Assembly: GCA_963849115.1 (NCBI GenBank)
Contig: CAWKGK010000009.1
Span: 620,001 to 684,000 of the forward strand
DNA: 64,000 nucleotides
Reading direction: 5' to 3'
DNA from: JACDAL01 sp963849115
GTDB lineage: Bacteria > Actinomycetota > CADDZG01 > WHSQ01
This document shows, in pieces, positions 36,658-45,236 of this stretch. Position 1 is the first letter of the stretch, and the number at the start of each line of letters is the position of its first letter. Position numbers and translations under genes: made by a program. The notes below the pieces were generated by a model. The model saw nothing but the letters and a program-made list of their open reading frames with translations. It did no database searches and was not told the origin of the DNA.

Positions 36658-37916
36658 GCCCCAACAGGCTGGTCCCGGCCCTCCTGGCGCTGACCCTGAT
36701 GGCGGCGGCGCCGGGACCGCTCGCAGCCCGAACCTCCGATGAGCGCGCTATTCAGGAGCTACTCGACACACGCGCCGCGGCCTACCTCGAGGGCGACGAA
36801 CGGGTCTTTTTCGCCGGGCTCTCGACGGACTCGCCTGCGTTCAGGACGCGCCAGCGTGACTTCTTGTCATGGAGCCGGAGCGTGCCGTTTGCGTCCTATG
36901 AGCTCGAAGCCGATTGGGAGCGCGCGGGTGACCTCGCCCGGCCCCCGGACCGCGCGCGCTATCGGGGGGCCGAGGACGTGGTCATCGCCCTGGTCGAGGA
37001 GCGCTACCGCATCGAGGGCTTCGATGACCGCCCCGCAGTGGAGGAGTACTACTTCACGTTCGTGAAGCGCTCGGGGGAGTGGCGCATAGCCGAGGACTCA
37101 GACCTCGACGAGCTCGGCCTCTTCTCGGTGCGCCATATGTGGGACTTCGGCCCCGTCGAGCTGCAGGAGGGCGTTCACTTTTCGCTGGTGCGCCATCCCT
37201 GTGGGGTGGGACTCACCTGTGTCGAGCTGCCTGCGAACCTGCTGGCGACCGCCGAGCAGGCACTCGCTCAAGTTGATCGGGGGTGGAGCGTGCCGTGGCG
37301 TCATCGGGTGCTGATCTACGTTCCGGCGTCGGCCGACGAGCTCGCCCGCATGATCCAGGCGACCTTCCCCCTGGACAACTTCGTCGCTTTCGCATACTCC
37401 ACCTACGAAGCGGGGGAGGGCTACGATCTCACCGGCTATCGCATCATGCTGAACTGGGAGCAGATCCAGGGCCGTGACGACGCCTATTTGCGCTCGGTCC
37501 TCGCTCACGAGCTGCTCCACATCGCCACCCGGCCGGTGACCGGACCGTTCGTGCCGACCTTCGTCGAGGAGGGGCTCGCCGAGCACGTCGCTCAAGCCGA
37601 GAACCCGGCCCGGTTGTCGTTTCTCCAGGACGAGATCGCGGCCGGGCACTTCGACGGCGAGCTGCCGCGCGATTTCGAGTTCCTGACCGGGGACGGCACC
37701 GACATCTATCGCAGCTATCAGGAGGGGCTGGCCGCGGCCGACTTCTTCGCCGAGCGCTTCGGCGAGCGGCGCCTCGCCCGCTTCTACCTGCGTCTCGGGC
37801 GGGTCGAGTTCGCTCCGGGAACCTCCGCCTACCACGTCGGCCGGGCGCTCGAGGCAACCGTGGGCAGAGACTATGACAACTTCGAGCGGGCGTGGGCGGA
37901 TAGCATCATCGACTGA
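36654..37916 (+). CDS. Secreted HELLH metallopeptidase-like protein, probable CTG start
   Basis: The mature part has about 400 residues. It contains SVLAHELLHIATRPVTG, an HExxH zinc motif, and 20 residues later FVEEGLAEHVA, which gives the third Glu ligand of gluzincins. The only ATG (36699) would start inside the signal peptide. The in-frame CTG at 36654 overlaps the previous stop as CTGA and yields NRLVPALLALTLMAAA-PGPLAA, a good signal sequence. I therefore take CTG as the start. The N-terminal half contains a SnoaL/NTF2-like pattern (EEYYFTFVKRSGEWRI). Confidence 0.65.
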   Translation: MSPNRLVPALLALTLMAAAPGPLAARTSDERAIQELLDTRAAAYLEGDERVFFAGLSTDSPAFRTRQRDFLSWSRSVPFASYELEADWERAGDLARPPDRARYRGAEDVVIALVEERYRIEGFDDRPAVEEYYFTFVKRSGEWRIAEDSDLDELGLFSVRHMWDFGPVELQEGVHFSLVRHPCGVGLTCVELPANLLATAEQALAQVDRGWSVPWRHRVLIYVPASADELARMIQATFPLDNFVAFAYSTYEAGEGYDLTGYRIMLNWEQIQGRDDAYLRSVLAHELLHIATRPVTGPFVPTFVEEGLAEHVAQAENPARLSFLQDEIAAGHFDGELPRDFEFLTGDGTDIYRSYQEGLAAADFFAERFGERRLARFYLRLGRVEFAPGTSAYHVGRALEATVGRDYDNFERAWADSIID

Positions 37917-37917
37917 C

Positions 37918-39861
37918 ATGAGTGCTCAACTACGAGGAGACGGCAGCAAAGACGGCTTCGCACTCGCTAAGGAGGCGCAGGCCCGGGGTGCGGTCGCGCT
38001 ACTCGTCGAGGGCAGGGCGCGCGACCTCTCCTTCGTCCCGCCCGCCGAGGCTCAAACGGAGGTCGTGACCGCGACCGAGGAGCGCGGCCGCGAGATCGTG
38101 CGGCACTCGGCGGCACACGTTCTGGCCCAGGCCGTGCTGCGCCTTCATCCCGGGGCCAAGTACGCCATCGGCCCCCCCATCACGGAGGGCTTCTACTACG
38201 ACTTCGAGGTCGAACGGCCCTTCACGCCCGAGGACCTCGAGGCGATCGAGGCCGAGATGCGGGCGATCGTGAAAGACAATCAGCGCTTCGAGCGCTCGGA
38301 GGTGAGCCGCGAGGAGGCCCTCGAGGCGTTCTCGGACCAGCCCTACAAGCTCGAGATCATCGCGGGTGTGGCCGAGGGGGCTGAGGCACTCGAGCAGCAG
38401 GGGGCCGAGGGCGAGATCATCTCGCTCTACCGCAACCTCGACTCCAGCGGTGAGGTTTCGTTCACCGACCTGTGCCGCGGCCCCCACCTGCCCGGCACCG
38501 GGCGTATCAAGGCGTTCAAGCTCACGCGCTCGGCCGGGGCCTATTGGCGCGGGGACGAGAGCAGGCCGATGCTGCAGCGTATCTACGGGACCGCGTGGGA
38601 GTCGAAGGACGCGCTTGCCGAGCATCTCCACCGTCTCGAGGAGGCGGAGCGGCGCGACCATCGACGGCTCGGGCGCGAGCTCGAGCTCTTCCACCTCGAC
38701 GCAAGCGCGCCCGGTATGCCCTACTGGCTGCCGAACGGTTTGCGGGTACTGAACGAGCTCCTGGCCTTCTGGCGCGAAGAGCACGAGAGCCGTGGGTATC
38801 AGGAGATCGCCAGCCCCCTCGTTAACGACAAGGCCTTGTGGGACCGATCCGGTCACTGGGAGCATTACAAGGACAACATGTTCGTGATCCCTATAGACGA
38901 AAACACGACCTACGCGCTCAAGCCGATGAACTGCCCCAACGCCATGATCGTCTACAACCTTAAATCACGTAGTTACAGAGAGCTGCCGCTGAGGTTGTCG
39001 GACTGCGACATCCTGCACCGCTACGAGCGTTCCGGCACCCTTCATGGTTTGTTGCGGGCGCGCCGGATGCAGCAGGACGACGCGCACATCTTCATCTCGC
39101 CCGATCAGATCAGAGACGAGTACGAGCGCATCTTCGAGATATGCGATCGCTTCTACGGGATCTTCGAGCTGAACTACAGTCTTCGCCTGGGCACTCGGCC
39201 GCACTCGTTCATTGGGGACGTCGAGACGTGGGATGCGGCCGAGAAGGAATTACGGGCAATCCTCGAAGAGCGTATGGGACCGGGGCGATATGCGGTCGAA
39301 GAGGGAGGGGGGGCGTTCTACGGCCCCAAGATCGACATCCTGATGGAGGATGCGATCGGGCGGTCGTGGCAGATGGGCACCATTCAGCTCGACTTCCAGC
39401 TGCCGCGCCGTTTCGACTGCGAGTACGCCGATCGTGACGGACGGCGCCGCACGCCGGTAGTGATTCATAGAGTTATCTACGGGAGCCTCGAGCGCTTCTT
39501 CGGCATTCTCATCGAACACTTCGCCGGCGCTTTTCCCACCTGGCTCGCTCCCGTGCAGGTCGCATTCATACCCATCGCCGATCGCCACCTCGAGTACGCG
39601 CGCGTCTGCGAGGTGAAGCTCGAAGCGCGCGGCGCCCGCGTCGAGGTAGACGACTCCGGCGACACCATGGGGGCGAAGATCCGCCGCCATCAGCTCCGCA
39701 AGGTGCCCTACATGCTCGTGGTTGGTGACGACGAGGTGGGGTCGGGAACGGTCGCGGTGAGGCCACGGTCGGGGACCGAGCGACGCGGCGTGCCGTTCGA
39801 GGATTTCTCCGCCGGCTTGAGCGATGAGATCGCCAAGCGGGTGCTCGAGCCCTCTTTGTAG
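37918..39861 (+). CDS. thrS: Threonine-tRNA ligase
   Basis: This 647-residue class II synthetase charges tRNA-Thr. The N-terminus retains a shortened TGS-like domain, then the editing domain with HSAAHVLAQAV and CRGPHLPGTG. The catalytic core has the zinc ligands in KPMNCPNA, DDAHIF and VIHRVIYGS, and motif 2 in HRYERSGTLHGLL. The C-terminal anticodon domain contains MGAKIRRHQLRKVPYMLVVG. The ATG at 37918 is the domain-consistent start; an upstream frame overlaps the peptidase. The HIT gene starts 9 bp after the stop, as in mycobacteria. Confidence 0.96.
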   Translation: MSAQLRGDGSKDGFALAKEAQARGAVALLVEGRARDLSFVPPAEAQTEVVTATEERGREIVRHSAAHVLAQAVLRLHPGAKYAIGPPITEGFYYDFEVERPFTPEDLEAIEAEMRAIVKDNQRFERSEVSREEALEAFSDQPYKLEIIAGVAEGAEALEQQGAEGEIISLYRNLDSSGEVSFTDLCRGPHLPGTGRIKAFKLTRSAGAYWRGDESRPMLQRIYGTAWESKDALAEHLHRLEEAERRDHRRLGRELELFHLDASAPGMPYWLPNGLRVLNELLAFWREEHESRGYQEIASPLVNDKALWDRSGHWEHYKDNMFVIPIDENTTYALKPMNCPNAMIVYNLKSRSYRELPLRLSDCDILHRYERSGTLHGLLRARRMQQDDAHIFISPDQIRDEYERIFEICDRFYGIFELNYSLRLGTRPHSFIGDVETWDAAEKELRAILEERMGPGRYAVEEGGGAFYGPKIDILMEDAIGRSWQMGTIQLDFQLPRRFDCEYADRDGRRRTPVVIHRVIYGSLERFFGILIEHFAGAFPTWLAPVQVAFIPIADRHLEYARVCEVKLEARGARVEVDDSGDTMGAKIRRHQLRKVPYMLVVGDDEVGSGTVAVRPRSGTERRGVPFEDFSAGLSDEIAKRVLEPSL

Positions 39862-39870
39862 TGACTTGTA

Positions 39871-40368
39871 GTGGAGCGGCTGTGGAGTCCGTGGCGCATG
39901 GAATACATGACCCAGGGCTCTGATGACTCGAAAGGTTCTGGCGGCTGCATTTTCTGTGACCACCTTGAAGCCAACGATGACGAGGCGGCCTACATCGTTT
40001 ATCGGGGGCCGGGCGCGTTCGTCATCCTCAACGCCTTCCCCTACAACTCCGGACACCTCATGGTCGCCCCCCTCAGGCATGCCGCCGATCTCCACGAGCT
40101 ATCGGGAGATGAGCGCCACGAGCTCATGGATCTCATCACCAAGGCGATCGAGATCGTGCGCGCCGCCATGAGTCCCGAGGGCTTCAACGTCGGGGTCAAC
40201 CTCGGCGGGGTTGCGGGAGCCGGCGTTCCCGGACACGTTCATGTTCACGTCGTCCCCCGCTGGGGTGGGGACACGAACTTCATGCCGGTGGTGGGGGAGA
40301 CGAAGGTGCTGCCGGAGATGCTGGCCGACACCGCGGCCAAGCTGCGTCCGGGCTTCGCCGCGCTCTAG
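39871..40368 (+). CDS. HIT family protein (AP4A-phosphorylase/hydrolase-like)
   Basis: This 165-residue histidine-triad protein has the N-terminal MERLWSPWRMEYM and CIFC knuckle and the catalytic HVHVHVVPRWGGDTNF triad. Actinobacterial members cleave dinucleoside polyphosphates. It follows thrS directly with a GTG start, and in mycobacteria this gene is followed by pgsA1. Here a block of about 7 kb separates them. Confidence 0.92.
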   Translation: MERLWSPWRMEYMTQGSDDSKGSGGCIFCDHLEANDDEAAYIVYRGPGAFVILNAFPYNSGHLMVAPLRHAADLHELSGDERHELMDLITKAIEIVRAAMSPEGFNVGVNLGGVAGAGVPGHVHVHVVPRWGGDTNFMPVVGETKVLPEMLADTAAKLRPGFAAL

Positions 40369-40407
40369 GCCGCGGCGGTCGCTCCTGAAGGAGGCGGCGA
40401 TCCTTCT

Positions 40408-41253
40408 CTACACCGTTCGGTTCGCCGTGATCAGCCACGCCGCCGATCCGAAGACGACACCTTCCCCCGTGTCGTGCGCAGACATCGTTTTTCGGAGGGC
40501 GTTCAGCGCGGAGGCGGTCGAGGGTTCGTCCAACCCTTGCAACATGCCCCTGACCACTCCCGTGCTGCTGATGAAACGAAACGCGTCTTCGCCGTCCTTT
40601 CCAAGCCAGACGGGGACTTCGAGGCTCTCAATCGTGATGTCCTCGAACCCCGCGGAGCCCAGAACGTCACGCATCCCGTCGGCATCGGCAGAGCCAAACG
40701 GCCCCGGCGCTCCGGCCGGGGGAGCGGGCAGATCCCGGCCCACGGAGAGTGCGGCCCGAATCTCCTGCAACCACTCGTTCTTGCCGAGCTCCTGCCAACC
40801 GAGCATGACGATGCGCCCTCCGGGCTTGATTGCGCGGGCGACGTTGCTCATCGCTGCGGCGCGGTCGGCGAAGAACATCGCCCCGAACCGGCTGATAGCG
40901 ACGTCGAACGCATTGCTCTCGAAGGGATGAACCTGCGCATCGCCTCTCTCGAAGTTTGCATTCGAGATTCCCTCGGCGGCCGCCAACGCCCGGGCGCGCG
41001 CGAGCATCTTCGTGGACAGATCAATGCCGAGAGCCGAGCCCCGATCGGCGGCTCTCGCTGCGATCCTCGTTGACTCACCGTTGCCGCACCCGATGTCCAG
41101 GACCCGATGGGTGGATTCGATCGCGGCCGCTTCGTTCAAAGCGGCTTGATAGTCGCGGGCCGAGCGGTCGTAGTACTCCCAGTCCCGGGCCCAGTCCTCG
41201 CCCTCGTCGCCGTCCCAGGCGCGAGCCATCTCGGCGTTGGCTATTGCGGTCAT
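40408..41253 (-). CDS. Class I SAM-dependent methyltransferase, UbiE-like
   Basis: This 281-residue methyltransferase shows the SAM site VLDIGCGNGESTRIA and the later KPGGRIVMLGWQE strand. A C-terminal half without cofactor motifs presumably binds the acceptor. The N-terminus MARAWDGDEGEDWARDW is typical of ubiquinone- or small-molecule-type methyltransferases in actinobacteria. The ATG follows GGGAGGA. A TATAAT box and a palindrome lie directly upstream, so the gene appears to have its own regulated promoter. The acceptor is unknown. Confidence 0.85.
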   Translation of the reverse strand: MTAIANAEMARAWDGDEGEDWARDWEYYDRSARDYQAALNEAAAIESTHRVLDIGCGNGESTRIAARAADRGSALGIDLSTKMLARARALAAAEGISNANFERGDAQVHPFESNAFDVAISRFGAMFFADRAAAMSNVARAIKPGGRIVMLGWQELGKNEWLQEIRAALSVGRDLPAPPAGAPGPFGSADADGMRDVLGSAGFEDITIESLEVPVWLGKDGEDAFRFISSTGVVRGMLQGLDEPSTASALNALRKTMSAHDTGEGVVFGSAAWLITANRTV

Positions 41254-41609
41254 GGGTCCTCCCTCACTGGGGCCTCGATTATAGTCCCATATGGACTAAG
41301 TGATACTACGTTCATCGATGATTTCCTCGAGATGGTCGACCGTTTGGGCAGAGTGGGCAACGGATGTGAGGGCGAAGTGGCCTGAAGACCCGACGCAAGC
41401 CGAGCCGGACTGGCCCGCGATGGAAGCCGTAATCCAGCGTGGCCTCGACCGATCCACTTGCTGGAACGCCGGCTCCCGAGGTCGGCCGGTTCCCCCAGAG
41501 GACTAAGGAGCGCGCTGTGTGTCTGTCTGCCCCGTTTCGGCGCGCCCGAGCTTGGAGGGAGTGATCGCGCGCAACGCATGACGCAGCGTTCGTAGAATGA
41601 AGTCAACCG
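41254..41609. other. Intergenic region of about 350 bp
   Basis: Besides the promoter/operator of the methyltransferase, no reliable gene is seen. A 68-codon frame at 41300-41506 starting from GTG lacks a ribosome site and family resemblance. A TAGAAT box at 41593-41598 may serve the membrane-protein gene at 41610. Confidence 0.45.
41278..41298 (-). promoter_or_regulatory. -10 box and palindromic operator of the methyltransferase gene
   Basis: On the minus strand TATAAT (41283-41278) is a consensus -10 box 24 bp before the ATG. Immediately upstream, TAGTCC (41282-41287) and GGACTA (41293-41298) are exact inverted repeats with a 5-bp spacer, placed where the -35/-10 spacer would be. A dimeric repressor or activator could bind there. 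The -35 element is weak. Confidence 0.45.
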
Positions 41610-42020
41610 ATGGGAGCTGATGTGCAAACAACATCCAAGCAGAAGAATCGCTGGCGGTGGATCATTCCGGTCCTGCGTATCGGTGCCACGCTACAAGTAG
41701 CGCTCGTCGTCGTGCAAGCGTCGCTGGCCGGCCTTTCGCTTACCGGCTCATCCGAAGCGTTAGTGTGGCACGAGAGAATTGGGACGGAATACGTCACGCT
41801 TCTCGGGTTGATCGTGCTGCTGCTCGCTGTACTGAACTGGCGACCCGGGCGCAGGCAGGCGTGGCCGGCGCTCGTGGCGCTGGTGGCGATGCTGGCGTTG
41901 TTCCTGCAAATCGAGACCGGGTTCTCGCGCACGTTGGGCGTGCACCTCCCGTCGGGCGTGCTGATCTTCGGAGCAAACCTTGTCATCGCCTTGAAGCTGC
42001 GTCCCTCAAGAGCCTCTTGA
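41610..42020 (+). CDS. Small four-helix membrane protein
   Basis: This 136-residue protein has a basic N-terminus and about four hydrophobic segments: PVLRIGATLQVALVVVQASL, YVTLLGLIVLLLAVLNW, WPALVALVAMLALFLQ and GVLIFGANLVIAL. A short RPGRRQAW loop joins two of them. No known family is recognised. It stands alone between the divergent methyltransferase and the ADP-ribosylglycohydrolase gene. Confidence 0.65.
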   Translation: MGADVQTTSKQKNRWRWIIPVLRIGATLQVALVVVQASLAGLSLTGSSEALVWHERIGTEYVTLLGLIVLLLAVLNWRPGRRQAWPALVALVAMLALFLQIETGFSRTLGVHLPSGVLIFGANLVIALKLRPSRAS

Positions 42021-42124
42021 GTCGGTGGGGGCGATGTGATCAGTTCTGGGTCGATCGTACTCTGGAGCGCATGACGCACGATTCACCGCTTCGGCCGGGT
42101 GACTCGAGAGCCAGCGTTTAGCCG

Positions 42125-42130
42125 TACGCT
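42125..42130 (+). promoter_or_regulatory. Candidate -10 box of the ADP-ribosylglycohydrolase gene (leaderless)
   Basis: TACGCT, the same sequence proposed for ftsH, ends 6 nt before the ATG at 42137. A CAGGGA lies too close to the start to act as a ribosome site, so a leaderless transcript is likely. Confidence 0.4.
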
Positions 42131-42136
42131 CAGGGA

Positions 42137-43594
42137 ATGAACACAATGGAAAGTCGCGTAGCCCGGATGGATCGGGCCGTAGGGTCGCTCATGGGTCTGG
42201 CCACCGGAGATGCTCTGGGAGCGGGGTATGAGTGGCAATCGAATCCACCGTCTCGACCGGAAATGGTCGGGGGCGGTTCGTTCGGTTGGGAACCCGGCGA
42301 ATGGACCGATGACACTCAGATGGCGCTTTGCATCGCAGAGATCACCCAGACTGGTTCATCTGATCCGGAAGCGATCGGCGAAAGATTCTTGCAGTGGTAT
42401 CGGTCGCGACCAAAGGACGTGGGGATCCAGACTGCCGCCGTGCTCGGGGCAGCGCGCGAACCAGGAGACCTTGCGCGCATAGCGCGCGAACGGTTCAAGG
42501 CACATCCTCGCAACTCCGCAGGGAACGGAAGCCTCATGCGGTGCGGGCCGGTGGCCCTCCTCCATCTAGGAGTTGACGAGGCGCTGGGCGAATCGGCTAG
42601 GGCGATATCCGATCTCACACACGGAGACCCCCTCGCGGGTGAGGCCTGTGTGTTGTGGTGTGTGGCGATCGACCGCGCGGTCAGAGAAGTGCGATTGGAT
42701 GGAATCCATGAGGGACTGGCTCTTTTGCCCGCGGCTTCCCGTGACCGGTGGGCGTCGTGGATTCAGGAAGCGGAGTCCCAACCGCCCGGCTCCTTCAAGC
42801 CCAATGGTTTCGTGGTCAAAGCCCTTCAAGCGGCGCACGCTGCCATAACGCAGACCCCGGTGCCCGATGAGTACCCGTGCGTGCATCTGCAGGATTCTCT
42901 GCGAGCTGCGGTTGCTATCGGGCATGACACAGATACGGTTGCCGCCATAGCCGGGTCGCTGCTTGGGGCGCGATGGGGAGTATCCGCAATCCCTCTGAAG
43001 TGGCGACGGCTAATTCACGGGTGGCCGGGGTATCAAGCTCGGGAGCTTCTGCGGCTCGCGGTCATGACCGTGAAGGCCGGAGAAGCGGATTCGGAGGGTT
43101 GGCCTACCGCGGAGCGGATGGTCCCTTACTACAAGCAGACTTTCAGGCCGGCCGGAAGCGCGGTGCCGCTTCCTGATGATCCCTCGGTCCTTATCGGAGA
43201 TGCAGCGGGTCTGGAGGCCATGGGTGACAGGGCGGATGCCGTGCTCTCGCTTTGTCGGATGGGCACCGACGACTGGGAGAAGACGGCCGGCGAGCACCAC
43301 GAGATATGGCTAGTCGACTCGGCCGACGAGAGAGACAACCCCAATCTGGACTTCGTCCTGCATGACTTGGCGGAGTGGATCGCCGGCCGGCGAGACGAGG
43401 ATAAAACAATCTTCGTCCACTGTGTCAGGGCGGAGAACAGAACGCCAGCAGTGGCCGCCGCATACCTCGCCGAGAGGCTGGGTGTGAGCGGTAGAGGGGC
43501 ACTCGAGAGGGTGGTGCCGCTGTTGCCTCATGCTCGTCCCAGCCGTACATTCTCGCAGGCGCTCGAGCGAGTCTGGCCGCCTGCAAAGGTTTAG
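42137..43594 (+). CDS. ADP-ribosylglycohydrolase fused to a dual-specificity-phosphatase-like domain
   Basis: This 485-residue two-domain protein has residues 11-320 matching the DraG-type ADP-ribosylglycohydrolase fold. The di-metal ligands are in WTDDT (Asp58, Asp59) and GHDTDT (263-267), with NGSLMRCGP between. Residues about 345-480 contain HCVRAENRT (Cys429, Arg435), a CX5R phosphatase loop, after a DADE-like VDSADERD that may supply the general acid. The first domain removes ADP-ribose from proteins or nucleic acid. The second could act on phospho-residues, or on a phosphate in an ADP-ribose product. The HD hydrolase gene starts 2 bp after the stop, so they are probably co-expressed. 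Codon use looks less GC-rich than the core genes. Confidence 0.8.
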   Translation: MNTMESRVARMDRAVGSLMGLATGDALGAGYEWQSNPPSRPEMVGGGSFGWEPGEWTDDTQMALCIAEITQTGSSDPEAIGERFLQWYRSRPKDVGIQTAAVLGAAREPGDLARIARERFKAHPRNSAGNGSLMRCGPVALLHLGVDEALGESARAISDLTHGDPLAGEACVLWCVAIDRAVREVRLDGIHEGLALLPAASRDRWASWIQEAESQPPGSFKPNGFVVKALQAAHAAITQTPVPDEYPCVHLQDSLRAAVAIGHDTDTVAAIAGSLLGARWGVSAIPLKWRRLIHGWPGYQARELLRLAVMTVKAGEADSEGWPTAERMVPYYKQTFRPAGSAVPLPDDPSVLIGDAAGLEAMGDRADAVLSLCRMGTDDWEKTAGEHHEIWLVDSADERDNPNLDFVLHDLAEWIAGRRDEDKTIFVHCVRAENRTPAVAAAYLAERLGVSGRGALERVVPLLPHARPSRTFSQALERVWPPAKV

Positions 43595-43596
43595 GA

Positions 43597-44238
43597 ATGT
43601 CTCCCCAGAGTAGTGATGACGACCGCCTAGTAATCCTGGGACCACGGTTTGAGGAGGCACTCGCATACGCGACGGACCTTCACCGAGTTCAGTTGAGGAA
43701 GGGAGGGTCCATCCCCTATGTCGGTCATCTGCTGATAGTGACAGGCACCGTGATCGAGTGGGGAGGAGATGAGGACCAGGCGATCGCAGCACTTCTTCAT
43801 GACGCAGTGGAGGATCAAGGACACTCGGGAGAGACCGCTGCGGAAATCCGCCGACGCTTCGGTGACAGAGTGGCCGCGTTCGTGGAGGGGCTCGGGGGCA
43901 CCGACGAATGCCCGAAGCCTCCATGGAAGCAGCGCAGGAAGGACTACTTCGAAAAGCTAAAGGATGAGGACTTTGAGGTCGTTCTCATCTCGGCGGCGGA
44001 CAAGCTGCACAACTCCAGGGCGATCCTTTCCGACTTTATCGAGAAAGGGGACGAGCTGTGGAAACGATTCACCATCAAGGACCAAAGTGGTCTTCCACAG
44101 CTCTGGTATTTCCGTGAGCTTCTGGAGATCTATGAAGAGCGGCTGCCGCCGCGCTTTACTCGTGACCTGAGGTCCGTTGTGGAAGATCTCGCCGCAAGGG
44201 TGGGCCGACCCCTGAACGAAGTACCCGAGCCCAAGTAG
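43597..44238 (+). CDS. HD-domain hydrolase of the MESH1/SpoT-N-terminal type
   Basis: This 213-residue protein matches small alarmone hydrolases: GHLLIVTG (His44), ALLHDAVED (His68, Asp69, Glu72, Asp73) and ISAADKLHNSRAIL (Asp135). These are the metal and nucleotide ligands of the (p)ppGpp or NADPH phosphohydrolase active site. No synthetase domain is present. A full-length rel gene lies at the right end of the window, so this would be a second, separate hydrolase. It follows the ADP-ribosylglycohydrolase-phosphatase gene by 2 bp, which suggests linked nucleotide chemistry. Confidence 0.82.
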   Translation: MSPQSSDDDRLVILGPRFEEALAYATDLHRVQLRKGGSIPYVGHLLIVTGTVIEWGGDEDQAIAALLHDAVEDQGHSGETAAEIRRRFGDRVAAFVEGLGGTDECPKPPWKQRRKDYFEKLKDEDFEVVLISAADKLHNSRAILSDFIEKGDELWKRFTIKDQSGLPQLWYFRELLEIYEERLPPRFTRDLRSVVEDLAARVGRPLNEVPEPK

Positions 44239-44318
44239 CCAACGACGAAGGACGTTCTCCCCGGACCGAGTGCGCACGGCATGATTGGCACCTTGCCGAC
44301 TCATGATTCGGTGGCTCA

Positions 44319-45131
44319 GTGACTTTCACTCTGCGGGGATCCGTGATCCGATGCGGTGTGCCCCTCCTCGTCCATGTTCCACACGCTTCACGCGTAATCC
44401 CCTCAGACGTCAGGGCCGAGATTCTGTTGACGGGTTCCGAGTTGGAGGACGAGCTCGAACGGATCACCGATCATGAGGTTGACAAGCTGTTCGGGCCGGT
44501 CGTCGGGCTGAGTGGGGTCATGCTCGTCAATAGCTACAGCCGGCTGGTCGTCGACCCGGAGCGCTTTCGAGCCGACGAGGAGGAACCGGCCGCCGCCTTC
44601 GGCGCCGGGGCGGTCTACTCGGGAGCGAGCGACGGAACCTTGCTGCGAGATCCGGATCGGTACTCCGTCCTGCGGGAGGAGCTTCTCCAGCGCTATTACG
44701 ATCCCTACGCCGCAGCGGTGCAGAAATGTGTCCAGGAGATGGTGGATCGCTTCGGATTGTGCCTGATCGTTGATGCTCATTCCTATCCCGCAGCTCCGCT
44801 CCCTTGGGAGCAGAGCCCTGAGGGCGATAGGCCGCAGATCGACTTCGGCATCGACCCCTTTCACACTCCGACCGATCTCCTCGATCTCCTTCTTACCGAG
44901 GTGCGCGAGTCGGGTTACAGCGGCGCCCTGAACTCGCCCTTTGCCGGCACCTACGTGCCGACGACCTTCCACCAGCGCGAGAACCGAGTTAAGTCTCTGA
45001 TGATCGAGGTCCGACGCGATGTCTATCGCGGGTGTCCCGAAGCTCGCCGACGAAAGACTTTCGACTTGGTCGTGCGACTCTTAAGAAAGGCGCACAGTTG
45101 GCTGGCCGAAGTGCTTTCATCCGATGTCTAG
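44319..45131 (+). CDS. N-formylglutamate amidohydrolase family protein
   Basis: This 270-residue protein has the family segments LLVHVPHASRVIP, ITDHEVDKLF, NSYSRLVVDPERF and CLIVDAHSYP, which carry the zinc ligands and catalytic residues of N-formylglutamate amidohydrolase (HutG type). Members also cleave other N-acyl amino acids. The GTG at 44319 is the natural start. No histidine-degradation gene is near. It ends the forward run of the 7-kb block. Confidence 0.82.
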   Translation: MTFTLRGSVIRCGVPLLVHVPHASRVIPSDVRAEILLTGSELEDELERITDHEVDKLFGPVVGLSGVMLVNSYSRLVVDPERFRADEEEPAAAFGAGAVYSGASDGTLLRDPDRYSVLREELLQRYYDPYAAAVQKCVQEMVDRFGLCLIVDAHSYPAAPLPWEQSPEGDRPQIDFGIDPFHTPTDLLDLLLTEVRESGYSGALNSPFAGTYVPTTFHQRENRVKSLMIEVRRDVYRGCPEARRRKTFDLVVRLLRKAHSWLAEVLSSDV

Positions 45132-45236
45132 TCGTTGTGCAAGTCCTCATCAGGCGCACGAATTCTGGGTCCAGCGGTCCGCTAGCCTGGGGAGAGGCGG
45201 GACGCAGGGCTCGTAAAACGCGAGGGGGCCGGCCCC

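Noticed and set aside
41300..41506. A 68-codon frame starting with GTG
   Set aside because: No ribosome site or family match, and its start overlaps the promoter/operator of the divergent methyltransferase.
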